DNA of 64,000 nt from the NCBI RefSeq assembly GCF_004770995.1, contig NZ_RQHW01000079.1:62001-126000 (forward strand). The letters run 5' to 3'. The DNA comes from Leptospira idonii. Its GTDB lineage: Bacteria; Spirochaetota; Leptospiria; Leptospirales; Leptospiraceae. The notes below the pieces were generated by a model. It saw only the letters and a program-made list of their open reading frames with translations, was not told where the DNA came from and made no database searches. A program made the translations under genes and the position numbers. Positions 26,349 to 35,600 of the stretch are shown here, piece by piece. Position 1 is the first letter of the stretch. Every line of letters begins with the position of its first letter.

Positions 26349-27311
26349 TTATCTGAGGAGATTCATCTTCAGGGGCTTGAGAATATCCAGGTTTCCTGTT
26401 TCTAAGAAATTCAGAACCAATTCTTTCTGAGAGGGGGAGATCACCTTCCTCTCTTGAAGTTGGTTCAGGATTTCAGTGGCGATTCCTATCTCTGTTCCGT
26501 TTAACTCGGAAAAGATGTACTGAATGTTCAGATCCAGCCTGTTTTTTGCAGTATAACTGAGAAGTTTTTCCGTCAGATCCAGTATCTTTTCCTGTCTGCG
26601 GATGAGTTCTTCCATCGTGGAAAGCACGATGAATATCTCCATATCGTCCGCAAACAATGCCAACATGTGATCATAAATTTTAGGGGATTGTATGGGAAGC
26701 TCATAGATTGCATCGCCTAATGCTTGATAAAGGGTTTTTTCCTCTTCCGGAGTGAAGCCGGTGTAATCTTTGAGATTGGAGACGATGGCGGAAGGAAGTA
26801 TGACTAAAAATTGACAAGCTAGTTCCGGTTCCTTCATTTCCCGAACCAGATAAACGATCACATCACAGACTTTCTGAAAGTTAAGATAGGTCCAGTATCT
26901 GTATCCTCTTACCTTAAAGAAATTTTTTTCTCTTTTTTCTTTGCTGATCGTATCTCTGATGCTGATGAAAGTTTTGTAGTCGGTTCGGAACAAACTGGCG
27001 AGAGTTTCCGAAGTGAATGCTTCTATGATGTCCTTCACTAAAGGAGGGTCACTGATATAAAGGTAGTAGGTGACTAGTTCTTGGTTTTCTTTGGATTCGG
27101 CCATGAACTCTTCTAGAATTCTATAGTTCGATTGATAAAAGGCGGAGATGCCTACCCGGAAAGTGACCCTGTTCTGTAAAAACGCTCTGAGCTTTTCTTT
27201 AGCGATGCACTGCATCTTGTTGATATCAACAAGAGTGTGCGGATCGAAGCTCATTTTACAGTTGTTCGGGCAAGCATCGTCGACAGTAGTTTCTAAAAAA
27301 CATTTTCGCAT
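26349..27311 (-). CDS. Conserved-looking protein of unknown function
   Basis: About 320 residues, soluble, mainly helical. The N-terminus has three Cys in RKCFLETTVDDACPNNCKM, possibly a metal site, followed by helical segments such as KEKLRAFLQNRVTFRVGISAFYQSN written here in part only. The C-terminal half (LTEKLLSYTAKNRLDLNIQ, TEILNQLQERKVI) resembles a response-linked helical domain but I cannot assign it. ATG at 27311 is preferred to TTG at 27317. Seventeen nt... of non-coding bases separate it from the DUF3347 lipoprotein gene upstream, so the two may be co-transcribed. Confidence 0.75.
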   Translation of the reverse strand: MRKCFLETTVDDACPNNCKMSFDPHTLVDINKMQCIAKEKLRAFLQNRVTFRVGISAFYQSNYRILEEFMAESKENQELVTYYLYISDPPLVKDIIEAFTSETLASLFRTDYKTFISIRDTISKEKREKNFFKVRGYRYWTYLNFQKVCDVIVYLVREMKEPELACQFLVILPSAIVSNLKDYTGFTPEEEKTLYQALGDAIYELPIQSPKIYDHMLALFADDMEIFIVLSTMEELIRRQEKILDLTEKLLSYTAKNRLDLNIQYIFSELNGTEIGIATEILNQLQERKVISPSQKELVLNFLETGNLDILKPLKMNLLR

Positions 27312-27333
27312 AAACAAAATTAAATGAAGTGAT

Positions 27334-27816
27334 TTATTGGACTAAATCTCCGCAGTCTCTCATTTCAGGAGCATAAGGATTTTTGACTTGTTTACCTTTT
27401 GCTACCCAGTATTTTTCCACCATCGGACAGTAGAATTGTTGGAAATCTCCCCGAACCGGAACCGCTTGTTTGATTTCGACAAGCACCAGTGCAATCTGGG
27501 AAAGATTCTCATACGATTTTTCCAAATCCTTAGGATCTTTAGGAATCAATCCCTTTAACTTAGACTTCCAATCTTGAATGCGGGGATGCGTAGAAGATGC
27601 TAAAGAATCGACTGCCTTAGAAAGGCCTTCTAGCTGTAGGTTAGGTGAGTCTTTTAGGAGTTCATCCTGTATTTTTTGGTTTTCTTCAAAAACTTGAGAA
27701 ACCAGGGAAATATCCGTTTCTGTGAAGGGAATCTCTGCCTGTTTGCACAGTCCCAAAAAAGAAAGAGAAAGGAGGATCAGGGGCAAAAAAACTTTCATAT
27801 TTAATAGATTTTTCAT
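27334..27816 (-). CDS. DUF3347-like lipoprotein
   Basis: The start at 27816 (27798 also possible) gives a signal peptide MKNLLNMKVFLPLILLSLSF followed by LGLC, a plausible lipobox. The mature 135 residues are helical. The C-terminus has FYCPMVEKYWVAKGKQVKNPYAPEMRDCGD, quoted here only by its key parts: CPM, W, I/V-x-NPY and M-x-x-CG, which is the signature end of DUF3347, a domain found with CusB-type copper efflux proteins. A role in metal handling is therefore possible. Longer in-frame starts up to 28119 would run through the promoter region of the divergent glyoxalase gene and lack a signal peptide. Confidence 0.75.
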   Translation of the reverse strand: MKNLLNMKVFLPLILLSLSFLGLCKQAEIPFTETDISLVSQVFEENQKIQDELLKDSPNLQLEGLSKAVDSLASSTHPRIQDWKSKLKGLIPKDPKDLEKSYENLSQIALVLVEIKQAVPVRGDFQQFYCPMVEKYWVAKGKQVKNPYAPEMRDCGDLVQ

Positions 27817-27939
27817 CCAGCTAAGTCTTGGAATGCACTTTTTACTGAAAATGCTCGTAGATTTACGATAGCTTTTTTGTCGACAAAGCCGGATTTTCAA
27901 GCATGATGACAGAAAAGTAAAACAAGGTACAGAAGCAGT

Positions 27940-28293
27940 ATGATCATCGTAGAAGGCATCGGCCACGTCAATATTCCAGTTTCCCAACTCGAAGCTTCCA
28001 TTGAGTTCTATCGGGAAATTTTCGATTTCGAGGTGGAGACCAAAAAGGATGCGGAAGCGATTCTTTCCTTGGATTCCTTTAAAATACGACTTGTAAAAGG
28101 CAATGTTGCTTCCGAGCAAACGATGCCGGTGATCAGCTTTGTGATGGATGTGGATGATTTCACGGAAGCGATCACAGAATTAGAAGAAAAAAATGTAAAA
28201 ATCGTAAAGGGACCAGAGAGCACAGAATCGGGAGAAAGCCTAACTTTCACAGATCCGAACCAAAATCTGATCGAGATTTATTACGAAAACTAA
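27940..28293 (+). CDS. VOC-family (glyoxalase/bleomycin-resistance fold) protein
   Basis: A 117-residue single-module VOC protein. It begins VEGIGHVNIPVSQLEASIEFY, the first beta-alpha-beta unit with the metal-ligand His, and ends with SLTFTDPNQNLIEIYYEN, where the Glu of IEIY is the usual last ligand. It is close in type to methylmalonyl-CoA epimerase or glyoxalase relatives but is too short and general for a specific substrate. It lies 43 bases before a large unknown gene on the same strand. Confidence 0.9.
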   Translation: MIIVEGIGHVNIPVSQLEASIEFYREIFDFEVETKKDAEAILSLDSFKIRLVKGNVASEQTMPVISFVMDVDDFTEAITELEEKNVKIVKGPESTESGESLTFTDPNQNLIEIYYEN

Positions 28294-28336
28294 ATCGAGT
28301 TGATTTTTCGTTCTTTTTAGATACAATCCTCTTGGC

Positions 28337-29860
28337 ATGCATTCCGTAATCCAAGAGGATGAAAACGAACTCTCCCAAATCCAAGATTTCAAAAAAGGCT
28401 ACGTTTATTTTCTTTCCGGCCTTCAGAACTTAATCTCCAGTTTTCTACAATTCATTACTTCCGGGAACATTACGGAAGCTAACAAAAGAGACCTTCTTCC
28501 TTTTCGGAAGACTCTCGATACGGAACTCAACAGCAGCCAAAAAAAGATCAAAGACATCATCATCAATTTGGATGAGAAACATATGTATCCTATGGTCAAA
28601 AAGGAATATGCCCGTTATTTTATAGGTATCCAGGCAGATTCCAATCGAAACGATTTCGTTCAGTTCCACCTAATTTTTGAAATGTTACGAAACTTTGTCA
28701 TCGATACGAAGGGAGGATGGGAATCCATCCGCTCTGCAATTGAGACAGGCAATTTCCAAGATCCCGAATTCCAAAGGGAAGCTTTGTTGCGATTTAGAAT
28801 TATTCCCGCTTTGGATCGAATTCAGTTTTTGAGTATTTTTCTCAAACGAATGGCATATATTCTCCAAATTGAAAATCCGAAAGGGATTTGGGATTTGAAG
28901 CCCACCAAACCAAAGTTTAAGGAGAATGTGGTCTATCGGCTTTCCTCCGTTTTTTCGGACAAACTCTATCAAGGAGGAGAAAGCCAGGAAGTTGTTGCGA
29001 TCAATATTCCTTTTGAAGAGAACGACAAGGTTTCTATTACAGCAGGAACCAAACAAGAATCTTCCGCACTGGCCGGGGTCGCCTTAAAAAAAGCAGAACC
29101 TGAAATTGCGGCGAAACAACCGAACAAAAAGGAAACGATCGTTAATTATATCCAAGCTTTCGGGAAGTATTCTTGGAACTCGGACCAACATTATTTTTTC
29201 CGATTCGAAACGGATAAATATGCGTCCGAAAAGGATCTGTTCAAGCAAACCATCAATATGGACATCCATATGGGTGCAGATGAACAAGTGTTACGTGCAG
29301 AACTCATCCGTTCTTTGACCAGTCTGGAAAAGAAAAACAGATCCGGAGAAGAATTGGAAAAAGAATATTTAAGTTTCCTGAATCACTTTTTCGATTTTTG
29401 CGAAAACATCATCATGATGAATATGGGGATTCCCGCTCAATTGAAATGGGTCTTTTTGTTTCACATAGGTCCGTCCCATTTTTATATGATCGCTAAAAAG
29501 TTTCTTACGGAAGTGAATACAGGTTATTTGCATGTAAAGTCCACCGACGGGAAAAAAGTTTCCAGAGTGATTCCCGGAGAAGTGGTTAAAAAACATGTAA
29601 TCGATTATTGGAATCGCGTCGTTTTACCGAACGTAGGCGAAGAGAAAAACAATTTAGCTCTTTTGAAAAAACTCGTCGAAATTGTGGATCAAAAATATAA
29701 GGAGACTTCCGCACATGCGATTGCCGAATACGACAATCTTCCTGCGGACATCAAAGCTTCCAAACCTAGAGTGCAATTATTTCGGGAATATATGAATCAG
29801 TGGATGGGCGCCGCCAACATCATCATCTTCAAGCGCTTCGTGAAAAACAAATCGATTTAG
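28337..29860 (+). CDS. Large protein of unknown function
   Basis: A 507-residue soluble protein, rich in helices, with no recognised motif. Two helical halves (residues 1-200 and 255-507) are joined by a low-complexity linker near 230-260 rich in Ala, Glu and Lys. There is no signal peptide or membrane segment, so it is probably cytoplasmic. Aromatic-rich stretches such as KWVFLFHIGPSHFYMIAKK occur in the second half. It follows the VOC gene by 43 bases and ends four bases before the convergent IPT/TIG lipoprotein gene. The codon pattern is like its neighbours. Confidence 0.8.
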   Translation: MHSVIQEDENELSQIQDFKKGYVYFLSGLQNLISSFLQFITSGNITEANKRDLLPFRKTLDTELNSSQKKIKDIIINLDEKHMYPMVKKEYARYFIGIQADSNRNDFVQFHLIFEMLRNFVIDTKGGWESIRSAIETGNFQDPEFQREALLRFRIIPALDRIQFLSIFLKRMAYILQIENPKGIWDLKPTKPKFKENVVYRLSSVFSDKLYQGGESQEVVAINIPFEENDKVSITAGTKQESSALAGVALKKAEPEIAAKQPNKKETIVNYIQAFGKYSWNSDQHYFFRFETDKYASEKDLFKQTINMDIHMGADEQVLRAELIRSLTSLEKKNRSGEELEKEYLSFLNHFFDFCENIIMMNMGIPAQLKWVFLFHIGPSHFYMIAKKFLTEVNTGYLHVKSTDGKKVSRVIPGEVVKKHVIDYWNRVVLPNVGEEKNNLALLKKLVEIVDQKYKETSAHAIAEYDNLPADIKASKPRVQLFREYMNQWMGAANIIIFKRFVKNKSI

Positions 29861-29864
29861 AGAT

Positions 29865-30563
29865 TTAGATCGTGATTCCGCAGGTGGAAGATCCCGCAGT
29901 CAAATAGAACTGTGTGGAGATCCCTCCCGGTATAACGACTGTAGGGTCTTTTTGTAGAATGTAATCCGTCGCTTGGCAGCTTCTATTGAAAACTCTGAGA
30001 GTGACGATGCTGTCGCATCCGATGGTGATGGATGCGGAACCTGTAATGACATTGGTTCGAAACGCTTTCGTTTCCACTCCGTCGAAAGTGATCGATTTGC
30101 TTTCCCCTTGTTTGATTTCGGTTTCTTCCCCGTATTGTTTATTGGTTACCGCATAACAATCTACGAAAAATTCCGTTCCTACACAATTGATTCCCGTTTT
30201 TTGTCCTGAGAAACAAGAGCCTCCCGATTTGGAAACAGTAACGTATCCTGAATAGGTTCCGTCAGGGACAAGGGTATGAAGTTCAGTTCCTAAATTGGCT
30301 ATGATTGTGGCCTGTATTTCGTTGAAACGAACTGTCGCATCCAAGCCGAAGTTTTCGCCTTTGATGGTGACTTCCGTTGCTCCATAGGCAGCGTTCAAAT
30401 TGTTCTGCGCAGGAGTTCCTATCTGAGGAGTGACTGAGGAAATAGTAGGGGGATTGACAAGAAGCGCAGCAAGCGGATCCACACTGGACTGTGTTTTGCA
30501 TTGTACGAGCAAAACCGAAGCCAAATATGCGAAAAAGAAAAAAGGAAGTTTCTTCGTTTTCAT
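29865..30563 (-). CDS. IPT/TIG-domain surface lipoprotein
   Basis: A signal peptide ends at LLVQC, a loose lipobox with Gln at -1. After a short linker an IPT/TIG immunoglobulin-like domain is visible: PPTISSVTPQIG, then YGATEVTIKGENFG, VRFNEIQATI and HTLVPDGTYSGYVTV, the usual order for this fold. The second half has six Cys and may be a second beta domain. AAGGGG precedes the ATG. Predicted to be outer-membrane or periplasmic; ligand unknown. It is divergent from the enoyl-CoA hydratase gene (66-base gap). Confidence 0.82.
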   Translation of the reverse strand: MKTKKLPFFFFAYLASVLLVQCKTQSSVDPLAALLVNPPTISSVTPQIGTPAQNNLNAAYGATEVTIKGENFGLDATVRFNEIQATIIANLGTELHTLVPDGTYSGYVTVSKSGGSCFSGQKTGINCVGTEFFVDCYAVTNKQYGEETEIKQGESKSITFDGVETKAFRTNVITGSASITIGCDSIVTLRVFNRSCQATDYILQKDPTVVIPGGISTQFYLTAGSSTCGITI

Positions 30564-30629
30564 AACCCCTTCTATTATCGGAATTCATTGCATGATTTCA
30601 TTTCTATTTTTTCCTTGGAAAAGAATTCC

Positions 30630-31403
30630 ATGAACTTATCTTCCCTTTCCATCAATAAGAATTATGTCGCAATTCTAAGACTGAACCGTCCCGAATTTAA
30701 AAACGCCATCTCAGTTTCGCTTTTGGAGTCTCTCCGCGACCATATCCGAGAAGTTCGAGAAAGCAAAGCGAGAGTTCTTTTGATTTTCGGCTCAGAAGAT
30801 TCTTTCTCTGCGGGCGCAGACTTGAAAGAAAGAATCTCCATGTCCCAAGATCAGGTGAAAAAATTCTTATCCGACATTCGGGACTGCTTTTTGGAAATCG
30901 AATCCCTGCCTCAGCCTACACTTGCCTGCATCAACGGATTCGCTTTCGGCGGGGGATTGGAATTGGCTCTATCCTGCGACCTTCGTTATGCGAAACAATC
31001 CGCTGTGGTAGGACTTACCGAGACCAAGTTGGGAATTATCCCTGGAGCCGGCGGAACACAAAGATTGACTCGTTTATTAGGATCTTCCGTCGCAATGGAA
31101 TGGATTTCCAGAGCAAAAAAAGTAAGTGCCGACGAGGGACTGCGCAGGGGATTGTATCAGGAAGTATTTCCCGATTCCGAATTCGAAACATCCTGCCTTG
31201 CTGTTGCAAACGACATTGCGGAGTCCGCACCGATTGCCGTAAAGGCTGCGAAAAAAGCGATCAAAGGTGCTTCTGTTTATGACGGAGAAGCCGGCTTAGA
31301 TTGGGAAAGACTTTGTTATTACGAAACCATACAAACAAAAGATAGACGGGAAGCTCTGGAAGCTTTCCGTGAAAAAAGAAAACCGAAATTTATTGGAGAA
31401 TGA
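30630..31403 (+). CDS. Enoyl-CoA hydratase/isomerase family protein
   Basis: Crotonase fold. Motifs: FSAGADLKER (CoA and oxyanion hole), NGFAFGGGLELALSCDLRYA, then GIIPGAGGTQRLTRLLG with the two Glu/Gly positions of hydratases, and AKKVSADEGLRRGL. The start is the ATG at 30630 because the upstream in-frame extension lies in the divergent promoter region and is not hydratase-like. About 257 residues, the normal length. It is followed after three bases by dcd, so the two may be co-transcribed although their pathways differ. Confidence 0.94.
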   Translation: MNLSSLSINKNYVAILRLNRPEFKNAISVSLLESLRDHIREVRESKARVLLIFGSEDSFSAGADLKERISMSQDQVKKFLSDIRDCFLEIESLPQPTLACINGFAFGGGLELALSCDLRYAKQSAVVGLTETKLGIIPGAGGTQRLTRLLGSSVAMEWISRAKKVSADEGLRRGLYQEVFPDSEFETSCLAVANDIAESAPIAVKAAKKAIKGASVYDGEAGLDWERLCYYETIQTKDRREALEAFREKRKPKFIGE

Positions 31404-31406
31404 TCC

Positions 31407-31931
31407 GTGATTTTAACTGGAAAAGAAATTCTAAAAAGACTGGGCACAGACATCAAAATCGAGCCTTATAACGAAAATTTACTGAATCCGAACTCATATA
31501 ATCTCTGTTTGCATGAAGAGATGCTTGTTTATTCTTCCTTTCCGTTGGATATGAAAAAACCGAATCCTGTGGAAAAGTTGATCATTCCGCCGGAAGGATT
31601 GCTGCTTGAACCTGGTAAACTTTACTTAGGCCGTACGATCGAATTCACAGAAACTCATAATTTAGTACCTATGTTGGAAGGTCGTTCGTCTATCGGTCGT
31701 TTGGGGATGTTCGTTCACATTACCGCAGGTTTCGGGGACGTCGGCTTCAAAGGATTTTGGACTTTAGAAATCCAAGTGATCCATCCTTTGCGGGTTTATT
31801 CCGGAGTGCAGATTTGCCAAATTTTCTATCACACTGTAGAAGGTGCGATCGAAGAGTATAAATCCGGGAAATATCAGGCAAACCAAGGAATTCAACCTTC
31901 TTTGCTTTATAAAGATTTCGAGAAAAAATAA
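31407..31931 (+). CDS. dcd: dCTP deaminase
   Basis: Starts with GTG three bases after the previous stop, with GGAGAA upstream. The 174-residue protein has the family signature EGRSSIGRLGMFVHITAGFGDVGFKG, given here by its key parts: RSS-x-GR for phosphate binding, HxTAG with the catalytic Glu in WTLEIQV. It makes dUTP from dCTP for dTMP synthesis. A strong hairpin directly follows the stop. Confidence 0.96.
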   Translation: MILTGKEILKRLGTDIKIEPYNENLLNPNSYNLCLHEEMLVYSSFPLDMKKPNPVEKLIIPPEGLLLEPGKLYLGRTIEFTETHNLVPMLEGRSSIGRLGMFVHITAGFGDVGFKGFWTLEIQVIHPLRVYSGVQICQIFYHTVEGAIEEYKSGKYQANQGIQPSLLYKDFEKK

Positions 31932-31963
31932 AAAAGGCCCGAAGTTTTCTCCGAGCCTTTTTG
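31931..31963. terminator. Bidirectional intrinsic terminator
   Basis: An 11-bp arm AAAAAGGCCCG pairs with CGAGCCTTTTT, one mismatch, with a loop of about 11 bases. A and T runs flank both sides, so it can act for dcd on the plus strand and for the DUF2147 gene on the minus strand. Confidence 0.8.
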
Positions 31964-31987
31964 TTTCGATAGAATCGCAGTTACGGA

Positions 31988-32512
31988 CTATTTTTTCTTC
32001 TTATCCACACAATCCCAGCGAGGGTCGTCCAAGCTGACGCCCGCTAACTTGTTCCATGTGTTCGTTTTACCGATGAAAGTAATGGAACAAAGTGTACCTT
32101 TCAGATCCAATTTGTTTCCGCCGTCGATCACAGTGAATTTACCGCAGTAGGTTTTTCCGTCTCTAGGGTTATAGATTTTTCCGTTTTTGTAAGTTCCTTC
32201 CCCTACGTATTCGAAACCAGTGATGAATTGCATTCCTAAGTTAGGGCGAGTACGAAGAGCAGGGTTTTCGTTGTTATGATCTAAGTAAGGTGTTCCAGGA
32301 ACTCCCTTGTCTTTGTCTTTTTCCGGGTAAGCGTTGTCTTTGATACAGACCGTTTTTCCACAGTATTTGTCCCCACATTTGAAGATTTCAATTACGGAAT
32401 CTTTTTCAGGTGGGATATACTTGCCGACAGCAGCATCCGCTTCTTGTGCCGATACTGAATTTGTAAGAGCCAAAGAAACCATTCCAATGCATAAAGCGTA
32501 TTTATAGTTCAT
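31988..32512 (-). CDS. DUF2147-like secreted protein
   Basis: A signal peptide ends near TNSVSAQEA. The mature protein starts with VGKYIPPEKDSVIEIFKCGDKYCGK, shown here by its key elements: a W/Y-x-x-P start, then IEI, and two Cys, as in DUF2147 proteins of about 140 residues. A second Cys pair (TYCGKF and GTLCS) and an aromatic end DDPRWDCVD follow. Start at 32512 because AAGG is six bases before it; ATG at 32518 is too close to that site. Periplasmic; function unknown for the family. Confidence 0.8.
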   Translation of the reverse strand: MNYKYALCIGMVSLALTNSVSAQEADAAVGKYIPPEKDSVIEIFKCGDKYCGKTVCIKDNAYPEKDKDKGVPGTPYLDHNNENPALRTRPNLGMQFITGFEYVGEGTYKNGKIYNPRDGKTYCGKFTVIDGGNKLDLKGTLCSITFIGKTNTWNKLAGVSLDDPRWDCVDKKKK

Positions 32513-32609
32513 ACTCATCCTTATTTCTCTAGGAAATTAATTCCCATATTTTACAAAAAAGGCAAAAAGATGGCAAGCTGGTTTTTTATGGGAAGGATGG
32601 ATTTGAAGC

Positions 32610-32648
32610 TCACTGGAAAGAAAAACGTGTTTGTTCTCTTTCCAGTGA
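32610..32648. terminator. Strong hairpin downstream of the SpoIIE/TPR gene
   Basis: TCACTGGAAAGA at 32610-32621 pairs perfectly with TCTTTCCAGTGA at 32637-32648 around a 15-base loop. No U tract follows on either strand, so it may be a processed 3' end or a non-classical terminator of the minus-strand gene that ends at 32666. Confidence 0.45.
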
Positions 32649-32665
32649 AATCGATTTGTAATCTT

Positions 32666-35600
32666 TTAGTTGAGGCTGGTGGCTTTTTCCAGCAACTTAG
32701 TAAGTTTAACTACATTCTTATTGTCAGGATCGATCCCTTGCGCTCTTGTAACATAAGTTAAAGCACGATCGACGTTCCCCATAAGACGGCTAACATCTGC
32801 TAAGTTGATTAGGTTTTGGAAATTTTCAGGGTCTAGTTTCAAAGCTTCTTGTGCCGCTTTCAAAGCCCCTTCGTAGTTTCCTAGTTTTTTCTCGGACATA
32901 GCCAGATAATACCAATACTCGGAAGAAACTTGGTTTTCTTTCAAAAACTCGGTCAATACTTGAGAGGCCACATCGTAATCTTTTCCTTTGTAACTGACCA
33001 ATCCCAAAAACTTATTCAGCTTTTGGTTCGTTTGATCCCCTAGGAAGGCTTTTTTCATTACGTGAATGGCTCTTTCGATTTCTCCATTTTGATAGAGAAT
33101 TTTTCCTTCTTCAAAGGCCCCCGAAGTGGTGAGAGCTTTGTCCCATTCTTCGTTTGTGGATTCGAAAAAATTATCAACAGGTGCTTCCACGGAAGGTTCA
33201 CTAGTATTGGAAACGGAACCTGCTACTTTTTCATCTTTGTAGCTTAATACCATCATCGAGATATCGTCGGTGATTTCTCCCGCTTGTTTGATCAACGCTT
33301 CTACTTTGTAGATGTCTCCGTCCGCATCTTCCACGTATCGAAGGACTTGCATTTCATCTTCATTGATGGTTCTCACATCTTCATCAGGAGTTAAGTCTAT
33401 ATCGTCTCGGCCGTCGGAACCGATGATCAAACGGTCTCCGGGAAGCAGTTGGAAGGTTTGCACTTCGAAAGGATATTCCGAATCTAAACCTAACTTGCGT
33501 AATTTGAGTTCTTCTTCTATGAAGCTTGCTTTGCCATCTCTATATAGAATGCTGAAAGGATGTTCTGCGTTGAAATACCAAACTTTCCCCGTTTCATCGT
33601 CTATGAGCATAACCGTTGCGGAGATTACCATCGTTCCACTGAACGATTTAAATACCGCATTGACTTCTTCATAAACATCCGTCAGCCATTCTTCCGGAGT
33701 TCTGTTGAGGATTCGTTTGTTTCCTGCGGAACGGGCCATAATCGAATTCATTACGACTCCCATCACCAAGGAACCACCGGCACCTTGCATGGATTTACCC
33801 ATTGCATCTCCGTTCATTGCCATCGTATAACGTCGGAAATCGTCAGGTTTTCCCAGTTTCAGGTTTCCTGTGATACAAATGTCCCCGCCCAAATCCCCCG
33901 TTTTATTACGGAATTCGAATGTTTTCTTTTGGTGAACGAAAAAGTCGGAATGAATGTTGGACGATTTGTTCGCATTGAAGAACAAAGGTTTGGCGAGAAG
34001 GGAAGTGAGGAAGTAGTCCCCGTCTTGTTGTACTTTGAGTCGATGGATTTCGTCCATTTTCTCTTGTAGTTCTTTGGTTCTTTCTTTTACTTTTTCTTCC
34101 AGGTTTTCTGCGTAATCTTGCAGTTCTCTTCTTGCGTCTCGGATGGATGTCACCATCCCGTTGAATGATTCCGCTAAGAATCCGATCTCATCGTTTGTTT
34201 GGATCGGAACTTCCACTTCCAGATTTCCTTGGTTTACTTTTTCCACCCCTGCCAAGAGGCTATAGAGAGGATTAACGAGAGTGGATCGGAAGAAGAGAGG
34301 GAATACCACAAGTAGAACCACAAGCACGATCGCTAAAATCACTAACTCTAGTCTGGCGGACTTGTGCATATAAGTGCGGTAGTCTCTGTAGTTGAAACCT
34401 ACTTCTCTATTGACCTTCTTCTTTGCATCGTAAGACATATAGGCCACATAGTGGGACACTCCATCCAGATCCTTACGATAGTGGCGTGTTAAGTCAGGTT
34501 TGAAATAACGGAAAAACTTGAGCATCTCCATACGAAGATCTCTTTGGGAAATTTCTTTTCCGTCCCACTGACAACCGTCCAGATGTTTGAGAATGGCGTC
34601 TCTGAAGAAGTCGACATTCTTTACTTTTTGGATGTAAGAAGTTCCCTCTTCGCAGAATTGATCCGTCAAAATATCGGACAATTTGTTCGTATTGATGAAA
34701 GTTCGTTTGTTCAACTTTTCGATCAATTGACTGACGGATTCTTTCAATTCTCCGTCTTCCAATGTTTGATTTTCTTCCAAATGATTGAGGATCGAGTTTT
34801 TGTATCCTTCGAAGTAGTAAGGAGTTTTGTTCAGGATGGAGACGATCGATTTTCTGTAACCTTCCGTAGGTAATGTTGCGATTTCATCGTAAAGTGCAGT
34901 ATTGTAAAGGTCAGCCTGAACTAAGGGAAGATCCAAATTGATGTTTTGCGGGAGCAAAGATTTTTTCAACGTCTGAGAAGAGACTTCGTATTCCACAATG
35001 AAGAGAATATCTTTGGATTTTTCCCCTCCTTCCAAAGCACGCAACGCCTTTTGGATGGAAAAACTATCGTAAGATGTTTCCTTCTCTTGATCCACCAAAT
35101 AACTGAAAGTCTGCATGATGAGAAGCATGGTAACGAAGGAGATACCTACGATCTTCACCATAAAAGTGGTTCTTTCACTGCTTGTATTGATGAACACGAG
35201 TGTGATGAGAAAGAATGTGAGAGTGAAAAGTAATACGAGAGCGGTGAGGTAAGTGGATCTTTCCATTGCGCCGTCTCTGCTCATAACGTTTGTTATGTTG
35301 GGAACGATGGCAGCAATCAAACCCGAGAATACCATAGCGGAAAGAGCTCTTCTTTTTCCTTTCTCCATCTTATAGAGACGGTAACCCGGCATAAAGATAA
35401 AAGAAATGAAGGAATAAATGACTATGGAGATTCCTAGGATTTTACTTGCATTCTCCGCATTGAAATCCCAGTGGTGGGCAGTGAAGTGGTATTTCTTTTC
35501 ACTGATCGCAGTTTGGTACAAGAACCAAGTTACAACGATAATGGCAGCACCTGACATCGAATAAAGAAGGATGTCTGCGATTTTTTTATCCTCATTGTCA

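Noticed and set aside
27817..28119. N-terminal extension of the DUF3347 lipoprotein frame
   Set aside because: It runs through the divergent gap and into the glyoxalase gene, and would bury the signal peptide inside the protein.
30501..30629. N-terminal extension of the enoyl-CoA hydratase frame
   Set aside because: It overlaps the IPT/TIG gene start and is not like hydratases; the ATG at 30630 fits.
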